Of a stretch of DNA of 64,000 nt, positions 15,989 to 25,026 are shown piece by piece. Location of the stretch: positions 1 through 64,000 of the forward strand of contig CAZWJF010000013.1 in NCBI GenBank assembly GCA_964634325.1, written 5' to 3'. This stretch comes from JAJXWB01 sp964634325 (GTDB taxonomy: Bacteria > Pseudomonadota > Alphaproteobacteria > Rhizobiales > Beijerinckiaceae). Each line of letters starts with the position of its first letter. The first letter of the stretch is position 1. The notes under the pieces were generated by a model. The model did not search any database. It saw nothing but the letters and a program-made list of their open reading frames with translations, and had not been told where the DNA came from. The position numbers were made by a program, and so were the translations under genes.

Positions 15989-16693
15989 CTAGGGCGCGAG
16001 GTCGAACAGCAGGATTTCCGATTCTTCGGCCACGCCCCGGATTTCGACGCGACGCTCCTCGGCGATCGCAAGCCCGTCGCCGTCGCGCAGGACCTTGTCG
16101 CCGATCGCGACCGACCCGCGCGCCACATGCAGCCAGGCGCCGCGGCCTGCCGCGAACTCGTGGGCGACGGTCGCGCCCTTGCTCAGCAACGAAGCATACA
16201 TGCTCGCATCGCTGCGGATCGCCACGGAGCCGTCGCGCCCATCGGGAGAGGCGACCACGCGCAGCACATCGCGTTTTGAGGCGGGTTCGAAGTTCTTCTG
16301 CTCGTAGCCCGGCGCCAGCCCGCGCCGCTCCGGCAGCAGCCAGATTTGCAGGAGATGCAGCGGCTCGTCCGCCTTGGCGTTGTATTCGCTGTGGCGAATG
16401 CCCGTGCCGGCCGACATGCGCTGGACCTCGCCCGGCGTGATCGTCGAGCCGTTGCCGAGCGAGTCGCGGTGTGCGACCGCGCCCTCCAGCACATAGGTGA
16501 CGATTTCCATGTCGCGATGCGGATGGGTCGGAAAGCCGGCCCCCGGCGCGATCCTGTCGTCGTTGATCACGCGCAGTGCGCCGAAGCCCATATGGTTCGG
16601 ATCGAAATATTCGCCGAACGAGAAAGTGTGGCGCGTATCGAGCCAGCCGAAATCTATATGGCCGCGGTCCTCGGCCTTGCGGAGTATCTGCAT
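15989..16693 (-). CDS. Pirin family protein (YhhW-like bicupin)
   Basis: This 234-residue bicupin has the pirin signature: GWLDTRHTFSFGEYFDPNHMGFG, then PHRDMEIVTYVLEG with metal-binding His and Glu, and RMSAGTGIRHSEYNA. YhhW-type pirins can act as quercetin 2,3-dioxygenases in vitro, but their cellular role is unclear and many are redox or stress responsive. ATG 16693 gives the usual MQILRKAEDRGH start; the frame is open 13 codons further. A perfect CTTGCGT-TT-ACGCAAG dyad lies about 75 bp upstream. Confidence 0.9.
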   Translation of the reverse strand: MQILRKAEDRGHIDFGWLDTRHTFSFGEYFDPNHMGFGALRVINDDRIAPGAGFPTHPHRDMEIVTYVLEGAVAHRDSLGNGSTITPGEVQRMSAGTGIRHSEYNAKADEPLHLLQIWLLPERRGLAPGYEQKNFEPASKRDVLRVVASPDGRDGSVAIRSDASMYASLLSKGATVAHEFAAGRGAWLHVARGSVAIGDKVLRDGDGLAIAEERRVEIRGVAEESEILLFDLAP

Positions 16694-16765
16694 GTCTGGA
16701 GATCCCGATGATGGAGGCGTTGCGCAATACATGGCGATCGATCGCGCAATGTCATCGGCGAATTA

Positions 16766-16781
16766 CTTGCGTTTACGCAAG
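16766..16781. promoter_or_regulatory. 16-bp dyad upstream of the pirin gene, candidate operator
   Basis: CTTGCGT (16766–16772) and ACGCAAG (16775–16781) flank TT. Nearby, GCGATCGATCGC (16734–16745) and TTGCGCAA (around 16720) are further palindromes, so the upstream DNA of the pirin gene is rich in symmetric sites. Confidence 0.35.
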
Positions 16782-16809
16782 CAGGCATCCTGCGAGCCGC
16801 CGCCTCGCC

Positions 16810-17688
16810 TCACTCCTCGAATGCGAAAAAGAACCCGTCGCCCTTGCGGCGCACCCGGCCCGCATGCGGCGCGCCGAAATGGGCGGGCAGCATCAGGGCG
16901 TTGCAGTCGGCGCACTGCCCGAGGATTTTTTCGCGCGTGTCGGCCGATTGAACGGGGTCCGTGCAGAAGCGGCTCGACCACCGCGGTCGGTAGACCTGAA
17001 CTGGGTGGTGCATGACGTCTCCGGTGAACAGGCCCTCTTGCCCGCTGTCCGTCAGTCGGATCGCGATGGCGCCAGGGGTATGGCCGGGCGTGAGCTGGAT
17101 CGCGAGATTGTCGCCGAGCCGGTCGCCGTCGGCGACCAGATGATCCTGGCCGCTCGCGATCACCGGGTGCACGGAATCCTCGAAGATCGCGCGCGCCTCC
17201 TCATCCAGCGCGGGATTCTTCTGCGGGTCCCAATAATCGCGGTCGATTTGCGAGAAGACGTATTTTGCGTTCGGGAACGTCGGAACCCAGCGCCCGTTTT
17301 CGAGCCGCGTGTTCCAGCCGACATGATCGATGTGCAGATGCGTGCACATCACGAAATCGACCTCGGCGGGGTCGACGCCGACGGCCTTCAAACGGTCGAG
17401 ATACGGCGTGTCCTTCATGTGAAACAGCGGCGAATGCGGCCGATCCTTGTGATTGCCGGCGCAAGTGTCGACCAGGATCGTGTGATGCTTCGTGCGGATC
17501 ACCCAGGAATGCAGCGAGGTGATGAAGCGGTCGGTGCGCGCGTGATAATGGCGCGGCGTCAGCCAGTCGCCGTGCTCCTTCAGGATTTCCGGGTTCCAGT
17601 CCGGCAGCAGCATTGACGGCGGAAAGGCCGGCCCATGCGCCTCCTCGACCCGGTCGATCGTCGTATTCCCGATGGCGAACAGCGGCAT
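16810..17688 (-). CDS. MBL-fold metallo-hydrolase
   Basis: This 292-residue protein contains the full metal site THLHIDHVGW (H117, H119, D121, H122), then TPGHTPGAIAIRL and FTGDVMHHPVQV, and a late histidine in LPAHFGAPHAG. ATG 17688 has GGAGGA 6 bp upstream, and a longer in-frame extension to 18036 would run antisense into ppc and is rejected. Relatives include beta-lactamase-like hydrolases acting on lactones, esters or sulfated compounds. The N-terminus (MPLFAIGNTTIDRVEEA) has no signal, so it is cytoplasmic. The substrate is not readable. It diverges from ppc. Confidence 0.85.
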   Translation of the reverse strand: MPLFAIGNTTIDRVEEAHGPAFPPSMLLPDWNPEILKEHGDWLTPRHYHARTDRFITSLHSWVIRTKHHTILVDTCAGNHKDRPHSPLFHMKDTPYLDRLKAVGVDPAEVDFVMCTHLHIDHVGWNTRLENGRWVPTFPNAKYVFSQIDRDYWDPQKNPALDEEARAIFEDSVHPVIASGQDHLVADGDRLGDNLAIQLTPGHTPGAIAIRLTDSGQEGLFTGDVMHHPVQVYRPRWSSRFCTDPVQSADTREKILGQCADCNALMLPAHFGAPHAGRVRRKGDGFFFAFEE

Positions 17689-17729
17689 TTCTCGTCCTCC
17701 CGGGACCGATGGTGCGACACGCGGTCGGC

Positions 17730-17745
17730 GCGCGCAATTGCGCGC
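17730..17745. promoter_or_regulatory. 16-bp perfect palindrome in the ppc / MBL-hydrolase divergent gap
   Basis: GCGCGCAATTGCGCGC is perfectly self-complementary around AATT. It lies 86 bp before the ppc start and 42 bp before the divergent hydrolase start. Confidence 0.4.
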
Positions 17746-17815
17746 CCGGCATGGCTCGGCGTCCGCGCGCGCATCCCCTATGGCGCGCGCGCCGATAGTG
17801 CGGCAAAGTCGTGTG

Positions 17816-20554
17816 ATGCAGCGCAGCAGTTCGCCCAACGCCATCGACGACATTCGACTTCTCGGCCAACTTCTCGGCGACACGGTTCGCGAACAGGCGG
17901 GCGAGGCGGCGTTCGACGCGGTCGAATCCATCCGCCGGTTCTCCGTGGCTTTCGAGCGCTCGGGCGACGAGGAGACCGGCCGCGATCTCGAGTCCTTGAT
18001 CAGCAGTCTCGGCTCGGGCGCGGCGCTCACCGTCATCCGCGCCTTCGGCTACTTCTCGCTGCTCGCCAATATCGCCGAGGACCGCGAGCATTTGCGTCGC
18101 CGCGGCGTCCACCAGGCCGAAGGCTCGGTGCAGAACGGCAGCCTCGCGCGCGCCTTCATGCGGCTCGCTGAAGCGCGCGTCGGGTCGGATCAGGTCGCCG
18201 CCGCGCTTTCGGATTTCTACGTCTCGCCGGTGCTGACGGCGCATCCGACCGAGGTTCAGCGCAAGAGCACGCTCGACGCCGAGCGCGCGATCGCAGCCCT
18301 GATCGCGGAGCGCGACCAGCTCAAATCCTCGCGCGAGCGCTCCGAAAACGAGGCGCGCCTGCGCGCCCGCATCGTCCAGCTCTGGCAGACGCGCGTTCTG
18401 CGCACGCGGCGGCTGACCGTGCGCGACGAGATCGAGAACGTCCTGACCTACTACCGGACGACGTTTCTGCACGAAATTCCTCGCCTCTATGTGGAGCTGG
18501 AGCGCCTGCTCGGGCGGCCTGTCCCCTCGTTCTTCCGCATGGGCAACTGGATCGGCGGCGATCGGGACGGCAATCCCAATGTCGACGCGTCGACGCTCGT
18601 TTTTGCGATCACCGAGCACGCCGAAACGGTGCTGCGCCACTATCTCGTGCAGGCGCACGAACTCGGCGCGGAATTGTCGATGTCTCTGGAGATGGTCGGC
18701 GCTTCGCCGGAGCTGCTGGCGCTCGCCGAGCGCTCCGGAGACGACAATCCGCACCGCGCCGACGAGCCGTACAGGCGTGCGCTCTCCGGCGTTTACGCGC
18801 GCCTTGCCGGCACGCTGCGCGACTACACGGGCGGCGAAGCGTTGCGCCATGCGATCGCGCCGGCTGCGCCCTATCTCGGCCCCGACGAATTGCTGCGCGA
18901 CTTGCGCACCATCCGCGCGTCCCTCGAGGCCAATCACGGCGGCGCCCTGGTGCCGGGGCGGCTTGCGCCGTTCATGCGCGCCGTCGAAGTGTTCGGCTTC
19001 CACATGGCCACGACCGATCTGCGCCAGAGCTCGGACAAGCACGAGGCGACGCTCGCAGAGCTGTTCGCTGTCGCGCGCATCGAGCCGAATTACGGCTGGC
19101 TCGACGAACAGGCGCGCCGCGATCTACTGACGGCGCAACTCGCCGATCCCCGCTCGCTGCGAATTTACGAGCGCGCCTACAGCGCGGAAGCGGAGAAGGA
19201 ATTCGCGATCTTCGAACGCGCTCGCGATCTGCGCGCGCAATTCGGGCCGGACACGATCCGCCATTACATCATCAGCCACACCGAAAGCGTCAGCGATCTG
19301 CTCGAAGTTCTGCTGCTGCTCAAGGAGTTCGGCCTGATGCACGGGACGCTCGCGGAGGCCGATCGCGCAGACGCGCGCGTCGACCTCGTGATCTCGCCGC
19401 TGTTCGAGACCATCGAGGATTTGCGCGGCTCCGAACGCATCATGCGCGACTTTTACGCGTTGCCCGGCGTCGCCGATCTCGTGCGCAATTCCGGCGGCGT
19501 TCAGGACGTCATGCTCGGCTATTCCGACAGCAACAAGGACGGCGGCTATTTCACGTCCAACTGGGAGCTGTACCGCGCCTCCACCGCGCTGGCGAAAATG
19601 TTCGCCGGCGAGGAGGGCGTGCGGCTGCGCCTGTTCCACGGGCGCGGCGGCACGGTGGGGCGCGGCGGCGGGCCGGCCTATCAGGCGATCCTCGCCCAGC
19701 CTCCGGGCACCGTGAAGGGCCAGATCCGGCTTACCGAGCAGGGCGAGGTCATCAACGCCAAATACGCCAATCCCGACATCGGCCGCCGCAATCTGGAGAC
19801 GCTGATGGCCGCGGCTCTGGAAGCGACTTTCTGCGCCGATTCGAAGCCGCCCCCCGAAGAATTTCTGGCCGCCGCGGACTCGCTGTCGACGGCGAGCATG
19901 GCCGCCTATCGCAAGCTCGTCTACGAGACGCCGGGCTTCGTCGATTACTTCTTCGCCGCCACGCCCATCGCCGAAATCGCCGAACTCAACATCGGCTCGC
20001 GGCCGGCCTCCCGCAAGGCGACGCGCAAGATCGAGGACCTGCGCGCCATCCCCTGGAGCTTTTCCTGGGGCCAGAGCCGCGTCGCGCTCCCCGGCTGGTT
20101 TGGTTTTGGCGCGGCCGTCGAGGCCTATCTCGCCGAAGACAGGCCCGCGCGCGTCGCGCTGCTACGGCGGATGAACGAGGAATGGCCGTTCTTCCGCGCG
20201 ATCCTGTCCAATCTCGACATGGTCATGGCCAAGACCGACATGGGCGTTGCGCGCCGCTACGCCGGCCTCGTGCCGGATCGCGACCTTGCAGCGCGCATTT
20301 TCGCGGAGATCGAGGCGGAGTGGCGTCGCGCGGGGGAGGCGCTGGCGGCGATCACCGGCGTGAACCAGCGCCTCGCCGACAATCCGGCGCTCGCCCGCTC
20401 GATCGCCCACCGCTTCCCCTACATCGCGCCGCTCAACCATCTGCAGGTTGAGCTGCTCCGCCGCTGGCGCTCGGGCCGCGGCGACGAGGCGGCCCAGCGC
20501 GGGATTCTGGTGTCGATCAACGGCATCGCGGCGGGCATCCGCAACACGGGGTGA
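17816..20554 (+). CDS. ppc: Phosphoenolpyruvate carboxylase
   Basis: This 912-residue enzyme makes oxaloacetate from PEP and bicarbonate, the main anaplerotic step and, in serine-cycle methylotrophs, a core assimilation enzyme. It has the catalytic histidine H143 in VLTAHPTEVQRKS, GNWIGGDRDGNPN, the second signature GYSDSNKDGGY with K574, the glycine loop FHGRGGTVGRGGGPA, and the family C-terminus ending in INGIAAGIRNTG. Length is normal. ATG 17816 has only a weak RBS. An upstream in-frame opening to 17672 would overlap the divergent hydrolase start and is unlikely. The gene is monocistronic and converges with a dienelactone hydrolase 4 bp away. Confidence 0.96.
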   Translation: MQRSSSPNAIDDIRLLGQLLGDTVREQAGEAAFDAVESIRRFSVAFERSGDEETGRDLESLISSLGSGAALTVIRAFGYFSLLANIAEDREHLRRRGVHQAEGSVQNGSLARAFMRLAEARVGSDQVAAALSDFYVSPVLTAHPTEVQRKSTLDAERAIAALIAERDQLKSSRERSENEARLRARIVQLWQTRVLRTRRLTVRDEIENVLTYYRTTFLHEIPRLYVELERLLGRPVPSFFRMGNWIGGDRDGNPNVDASTLVFAITEHAETVLRHYLVQAHELGAELSMSLEMVGASPELLALAERSGDDNPHRADEPYRRALSGVYARLAGTLRDYTGGEALRHAIAPAAPYLGPDELLRDLRTIRASLEANHGGALVPGRLAPFMRAVEVFGFHMATTDLRQSSDKHEATLAELFAVARIEPNYGWLDEQARRDLLTAQLADPRSLRIYERAYSAEAEKEFAIFERARDLRAQFGPDTIRHYIISHTESVSDLLEVLLLLKEFGLMHGTLAEADRADARVDLVISPLFETIEDLRGSERIMRDFYALPGVADLVRNSGGVQDVMLGYSDSNKDGGYFTSNWELYRASTALAKMFAGEEGVRLRLFHGRGGTVGRGGGPAYQAILAQPPGTVKGQIRLTEQGEVINAKYANPDIGRRNLETLMAAALEATFCADSKPPPEEFLAAADSLSTASMAAYRKLVYETPGFVDYFFAATPIAEIAELNIGSRPASRKATRKIEDLRAIPWSFSWGQSRVALPGWFGFGAAVEAYLAEDRPARVALLRRMNEEWPFFRAILSNLDMVMAKTDMGVARRYAGLVPDRDLAARIFAEIEAEWRRAGEALAAITGVNQRLADNPALARSIAHRFPYIAPLNHLQVELLRRWRSGRGDEAAQRGILVSINGIAAGIRNTG

Positions 20555-20558
20555 CCGC

Positions 20559-21233
20559 TCAGCCAAGATGCTTTCTGAAGAAGGCGAGCGTCCGGCCCCA
20601 GGCTTCTTCCGCCGCCTTCGCCTGATGCACGTCGGGCCGCGCCTCGTTCATGAACCCGTGGTGGGCGTCGTAACTGAAGAATTCGTGCGGTTTTCCAGCA
20701 GCCTTCAGGCCGGCTTCGAAGTCTTTGACGGCCTGCGGCGTGCACCAGTCGTCGTGCAGGGCGAAATGGCCCTCGACTGGAATCTTCACGGCGTCCGGCC
20801 CGGCGGCGGCGGCCGGCGGCAGTCCGTAGAAAATGACGCCCGCGGAGAATTCCGCCACGCGCGCGGCGGCGAGCACGGTCATCGCGCCGCCCATGCAGAA
20901 GCCGGTGACGCCGACCTTCTTCGCGCCGGAGCCGAGAAGTTGCTGCGCCGCGCCGCGAAGGGTCTGGTCGGTGGCGTCCAGGAAGTTCAGCGAGGTCATC
21001 TCGGCGTTGGCGGCGGCGGAGTCGTGATAGGGCACCACGCGGCCGGCGTAGAGATCGGGCGCGATCACGTTGAAACCCGCCGCTGCGAACCGGTCGCAGA
21101 TTCCCTTGATCTGCTCGTTGAGCCCCCACCATTCCTGAATGACGACCAGGCCCGGCGCGCCTGCGGCGGCTTTCGCCTGATAGCCGGCGGCGTCCTTGCC
21201 GTCCGGCCGCTTGAACGTGATGCGCTCTCCCAT
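20559..21233 (-). CDS. Dienelactone hydrolase family protein
   Basis: This 224-residue alpha/beta hydrolase has the DLH pattern: VVIQEWWGLNEQIKGICDRFA, DLYAGR, the nucleophile elbow GFCMGGA (Cys in place of Ser), then HFALHDDWCTPQ and YDAHHGFMNE providing Asp and His. DLH opens dienelactone to maleylacetate in chloroaromatic degradation, but many homologues act on other lactones or esters and no catechol genes are adjacent. ATG 21233 follows GGAGG by 4–5 bp. Confidence 0.88.
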   Translation of the reverse strand: MGERITFKRPDGKDAAGYQAKAAAGAPGLVVIQEWWGLNEQIKGICDRFAAAGFNVIAPDLYAGRVVPYHDSAAANAEMTSLNFLDATDQTLRGAAQQLLGSGAKKVGVTGFCMGGAMTVLAAARVAEFSAGVIFYGLPPAAAAGPDAVKIPVEGHFALHDDWCTPQAVKDFEAGLKAAGKPHEFFSYDAHHGFMNEARPDVHQAKAAEEAWGRTLAFFRKHLG

Positions 21234-21276
21234 GGGGCCTCCAATGCCTTGCTTGCAAGTTGATGGCGCGATCATC

Positions 21277-21316
21277 CCCGTTTTCGTCCGGGCAGGAAAG
21301 CCCGAACGAAAACGGG
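21277..21316. repeat. Long near-perfect hairpin between DLH and cbiM genes
   Basis: CCCGTTTTCGT (21277–21287) pairs with ACGAAAACGGG (21306–21316). An inner CGGGC/GCCCG stem gives a 17-pair hairpin with one mismatch. Its right arm overlaps the left arm of the adjacent terminator hairpin, so the two cannot form together in one strand. Confidence 0.6.
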
Positions 21317-21334
21317 CGGTCCGAAGACCGCCCG
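21313..21334 (-). terminator. Intrinsic terminator of the cbiM gene
   Basis: On the minus strand the transcript reads CGGGCGGTC-TTCG-GACCGCCCG followed by TTTTCGTT. This is a 9-bp stem closed by a UUCG tetraloop with a T-rich tail, located 27 bp after the cbiM stop (21361). Confidence 0.8.
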
Positions 21335-21360
21335 TCGATTGATCGGGAAGTTTCAGCCGC

Positions 21361-22011
21361 TCACGCGAGCCGCAGTTGCGGCGCGACGGTGAAGGCCCGG
21401 ACGGGCGCGGCGCCCTCGAACCGCTTGAGGCCCTTGAGCACGACCAGCGTGAACAGCGGCTCGACCAGCGTCAGCGGCAGGTAGGACAGGGCGAAGGTCG
21501 CCCAGCTCTGGAACGGCGTCGCTTCTTGCCCGAGCGCCAGCCAGAATCCGACCATGGCGACCACGCCGGAATAATAGGCGGCGTCGAACTTCAACACGGA
21601 CGCCCATTTGGTCTGCGCGCCATCCCGCTCGAAGAAGCGATGTCCGAAGGCCGTATGGACCGCGATCAGCGGAACCATCAGCGAGAGCGAATTGACGCCG
21701 AGATGGACGAGGTCTTGCGGCTCGAACAGAAGCCCCTGCAGGGCGAGACCGATCGCGAAGCCGAACAGGGTCGGCAGGAACCCGAACGTGAAGTAAATGG
21801 CGGACGCGCCGATCAGGTGCAGTTCGGACGGGCCGACCTGCATGTGCCAGACCTGCATGAACACCGAAAAGAAGACGGCGGCCAGAGCGGTTTTCACGAG
21901 ATCGGCCGGGCGGCGGATGAAGCCGTAGGCCGAGGCCCCGAGCGTTCCGACGGCGGCGATATTGGCGGAAGCGATTTTGGCGGCGTCGAGGACGCCCGGT
22001 TCTATATGCAT
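21361..22011 (-). CDS. CbiM-like energy-coupling factor permease (cobalt/cobalamin-linked)
   Basis: This 216-residue membrane protein begins MHIEPGVL. The N-terminal Met-His-Ile is the hallmark of CbiM/NikM proteins, in which the free N-terminus and His2 bind Co2+ or Ni2+. About six hydrophobic segments follow (SVFMQVWHMQVGPSELHLIG is a conserved interior stretch with more histidines). GGGAGAG lies just before ATG 22011. No CbiN, CbiQ or CbiO gene is adjacent, so it is either a stand-alone transporter or works with partners elsewhere. A cobalamin riboswitch sits directly upstream, which supports a cobalt rather than nickel role. Confidence 0.85.
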   Translation of the reverse strand: MHIEPGVLDAAKIASANIAAVGTLGASAYGFIRRPADLVKTALAAVFFSVFMQVWHMQVGPSELHLIGASAIYFTFGFLPTLFGFAIGLALQGLLFEPQDLVHLGVNSLSLMVPLIAVHTAFGHRFFERDGAQTKWASVLKFDAAYYSGVVAMVGFWLALGQEATPFQSWATFALSYLPLTLVEPLFTLVVLKGLKRFEGAAPVRAFTVAPQLRLA

Positions 22012-22041
22012 CTCTCCCTCCGAGGCGATGCGGTTGGTTGG

Positions 22042-22057
22042 CCGCCCGTCAGGGCGG
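22042..22057 (-). promoter_or_regulatory. Hairpin in the expression platform of the cobalamin riboswitch
   Basis: CCGCCC (22042–22047) and GGGCGG (22052–22057) form a 6-bp stem with a 4-nt loop between the riboswitch aptamer and the cbiM RBS. No T-tract follows, which favours translational rather than transcriptional control (inference). Confidence 0.4.
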
Positions 22058-22061
22058 GTCT

Positions 22062-22255
22062 GCGGCAGGTCTCCTGGCTCGCGGGTCGTCGCCGTCGTTG
22101 CGCCTTCCCGGCCTGAAGGCCAGTGGCGATTCGCAACGAGACTTGCCGCTCACAGTTGCGGGGGCAGCGTCGGTTCGCGGGAAAATCCCGGCTTCCGCCT
22201 TCCCTCTTGCCTCCGCCGTCGCCGGCGGAACCGCATGACCCGCCGACAGTAGCAG
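22062..22255 (-). ncRNA. Cobalamin (B12) riboswitch
   Basis: Read on the minus strand, the aptamer shows a GGTTCC-type 5' element, AAGAGGGAAGGCGGAAGCCGG, CCCCCGCAACTGTGAGCGG, the conserved GCCACTGGCC, GGGAAGGCGC and the 3' B12-box GAGCCAGGAGACCTGCC (about 22064–22082). Order and spacing match the known AdoCbl riboswitch class. It lies in the leader of the cbiM-like gene, 51 bp before its start codon, and should reduce expression when cobalamin is abundant. The 5' edge is approximate. Confidence 0.93.
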
Positions 22256-22293
22256 ATTGCGGCCTCCACGGAAGCCCGTTCGAACCCGCCGCG

Positions 22294-22322
22294 CTTGCGT
22301 CGGAAAAACCATACGCCTATAT
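22294..22322 (+). promoter_or_regulatory. RpoH (heat-shock sigma) promoter of dnaK
   Basis: CTTG (22294–22297), an 18-bp spacer, and CCTATAT (22316–22322) match the alphaproteobacterial RpoH consensus (CTTG-N17/18-CYTATNT). Transcription would start near 22330, leaving a 5' leader of about 140 nt before the dnaK ATG. The element lies only about 40 bp from the 5' edge of the divergent riboswitch. Confidence 0.75.
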
Positions 22323-22469
22323 GCCGCTAGCTCTTGCGGCGCGGGCCGCCGCACACAATCTCATGGCCGTCACAACGGGGACCGGACGGGCGCCTCCTCC
22401 CAGGGGCGCGACGTCCTCCAGACCGGATCGCTACGGGGTCCGGCGGTCTCGCCGCAGAAAGGAATAGTC

Positions 22470-24383
<1,914 letters not shown>

Positions 24384-24390
24384 TAGAACC

Positions 24391-24419
24391 GGGCGCCGCG
24401 CGAGCGGCGCCCCTTTTTT
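24391..24419 (+). terminator. Intrinsic terminator after dnaK
   Basis: GGGCGCCGC (24391–24399), loop GCGA and GCGGCGCCC (24404–24412) form a perfect 9-bp stem followed by C and six T. It lies 7 bp after the dnaK stop and ends 16 bp before the start of the next gene. Confidence 0.88.
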
Positions 24420-24435
24420 CGACGGGATGATTGCA

Positions 24436-25026
24436 ATGAGACTTGCGCCTGTTGTCGCGCGTTGGGCTGTCGTGGCGGGTCTGGCTTTCGGCGGGCCTGC
24501 TTTTGCGCAGATGAAGGCGAAAGTGGAGCCGGGCGAACTCAAGCCGCCTGCCGATATCCTCATCGATTGCGCCAAGGCGCCGAAGGGCGCAGTGACCAAG
24601 CTGTCGCCCGATCTGGCGGCGTGGGGCGCGGTCTATTGCACGAAATACGGTCAGATCTTCAACGCCAACGAGAAGTACTTCGGCGCTTTCCCGGATTCCG
24701 GCGTGCGCGCGACGTTCGGCGCCGCCGAGATGGACGGCCTGACCGGGGCCGACCGTGAGAAGGCCTATTTCAAGGCGATCGGCTACGCGCCTCTGTCCGA
24801 CGCCGATCTGCAGGCGATCCTGAAGGTCGATCCGATCTCCGCGAAGATCGTGACAGGCAAGAAACTCTACAGGCTCGACCTGGTCAGCGATTCCGACAAG
24901 GCGTTGTCCTTCGTGGTGATCAACCCCTTGACCGATCCCTTTTGGGTGTTTCCGCTGACCGACAAAGGTCTCGGGTCGCCGGCCTTCTTCGTGGTCAGCC
25001 TGGCCGCCCTGAACCGGACGCGGTGA
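24436..25026 (+). CDS. Exported protein encoded between dnaK and dnaJ, unknown function
   Basis: This 196-residue protein has a clear signal peptide (LAPVVARWAVVAGLAFGGPAFAQ, cleavage about residue 23). The mature region of about 170 residues contains two cysteines (LIDCAKAP and AVYCTKYG, about 25 residues apart), possibly a disulfide, and a C-terminal hydrophobic segment FVVSLAALN. I do not recognise a domain. The stop TGA overlaps the ATG of dnaJ (TGATG at 25024–25028), so dnaJ translation is coupled to it. It starts just after the dnaK terminator with no space for its own promoter. ATG 24427, three codons earlier, is an alternative start. Confidence 0.75.
   Translation: MRLAPVVARWAVVAGLAFGGPAFAQMKAKVEPGELKPPADILIDCAKAPKGAVTKLSPDLAAWGAVYCTKYGQIFNANEKYFGAFPDSGVRATFGAAEMDGLTGADREKAYFKAIGYAPLSDADLQAILKVDPISAKIVTGKKLYRLDLVSDSDKALSFVVINPLTDPFWVFPLTDKGLGSPAFFVVSLAALNRTR

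Noticed and set aside
17201..19042. 613-codon minus-strand frame spanning the ppc start
   Set aside because: It mixes antisense ppc and an out-of-frame reading of the MBL hydrolase. No domain.
22323..22469. Possible CIRCE (HrcA) element in the dnaK leader
   Set aside because: No TTAGCACTC/GAGTGCTAA pair is present. The control is better explained by the RpoH promoter.
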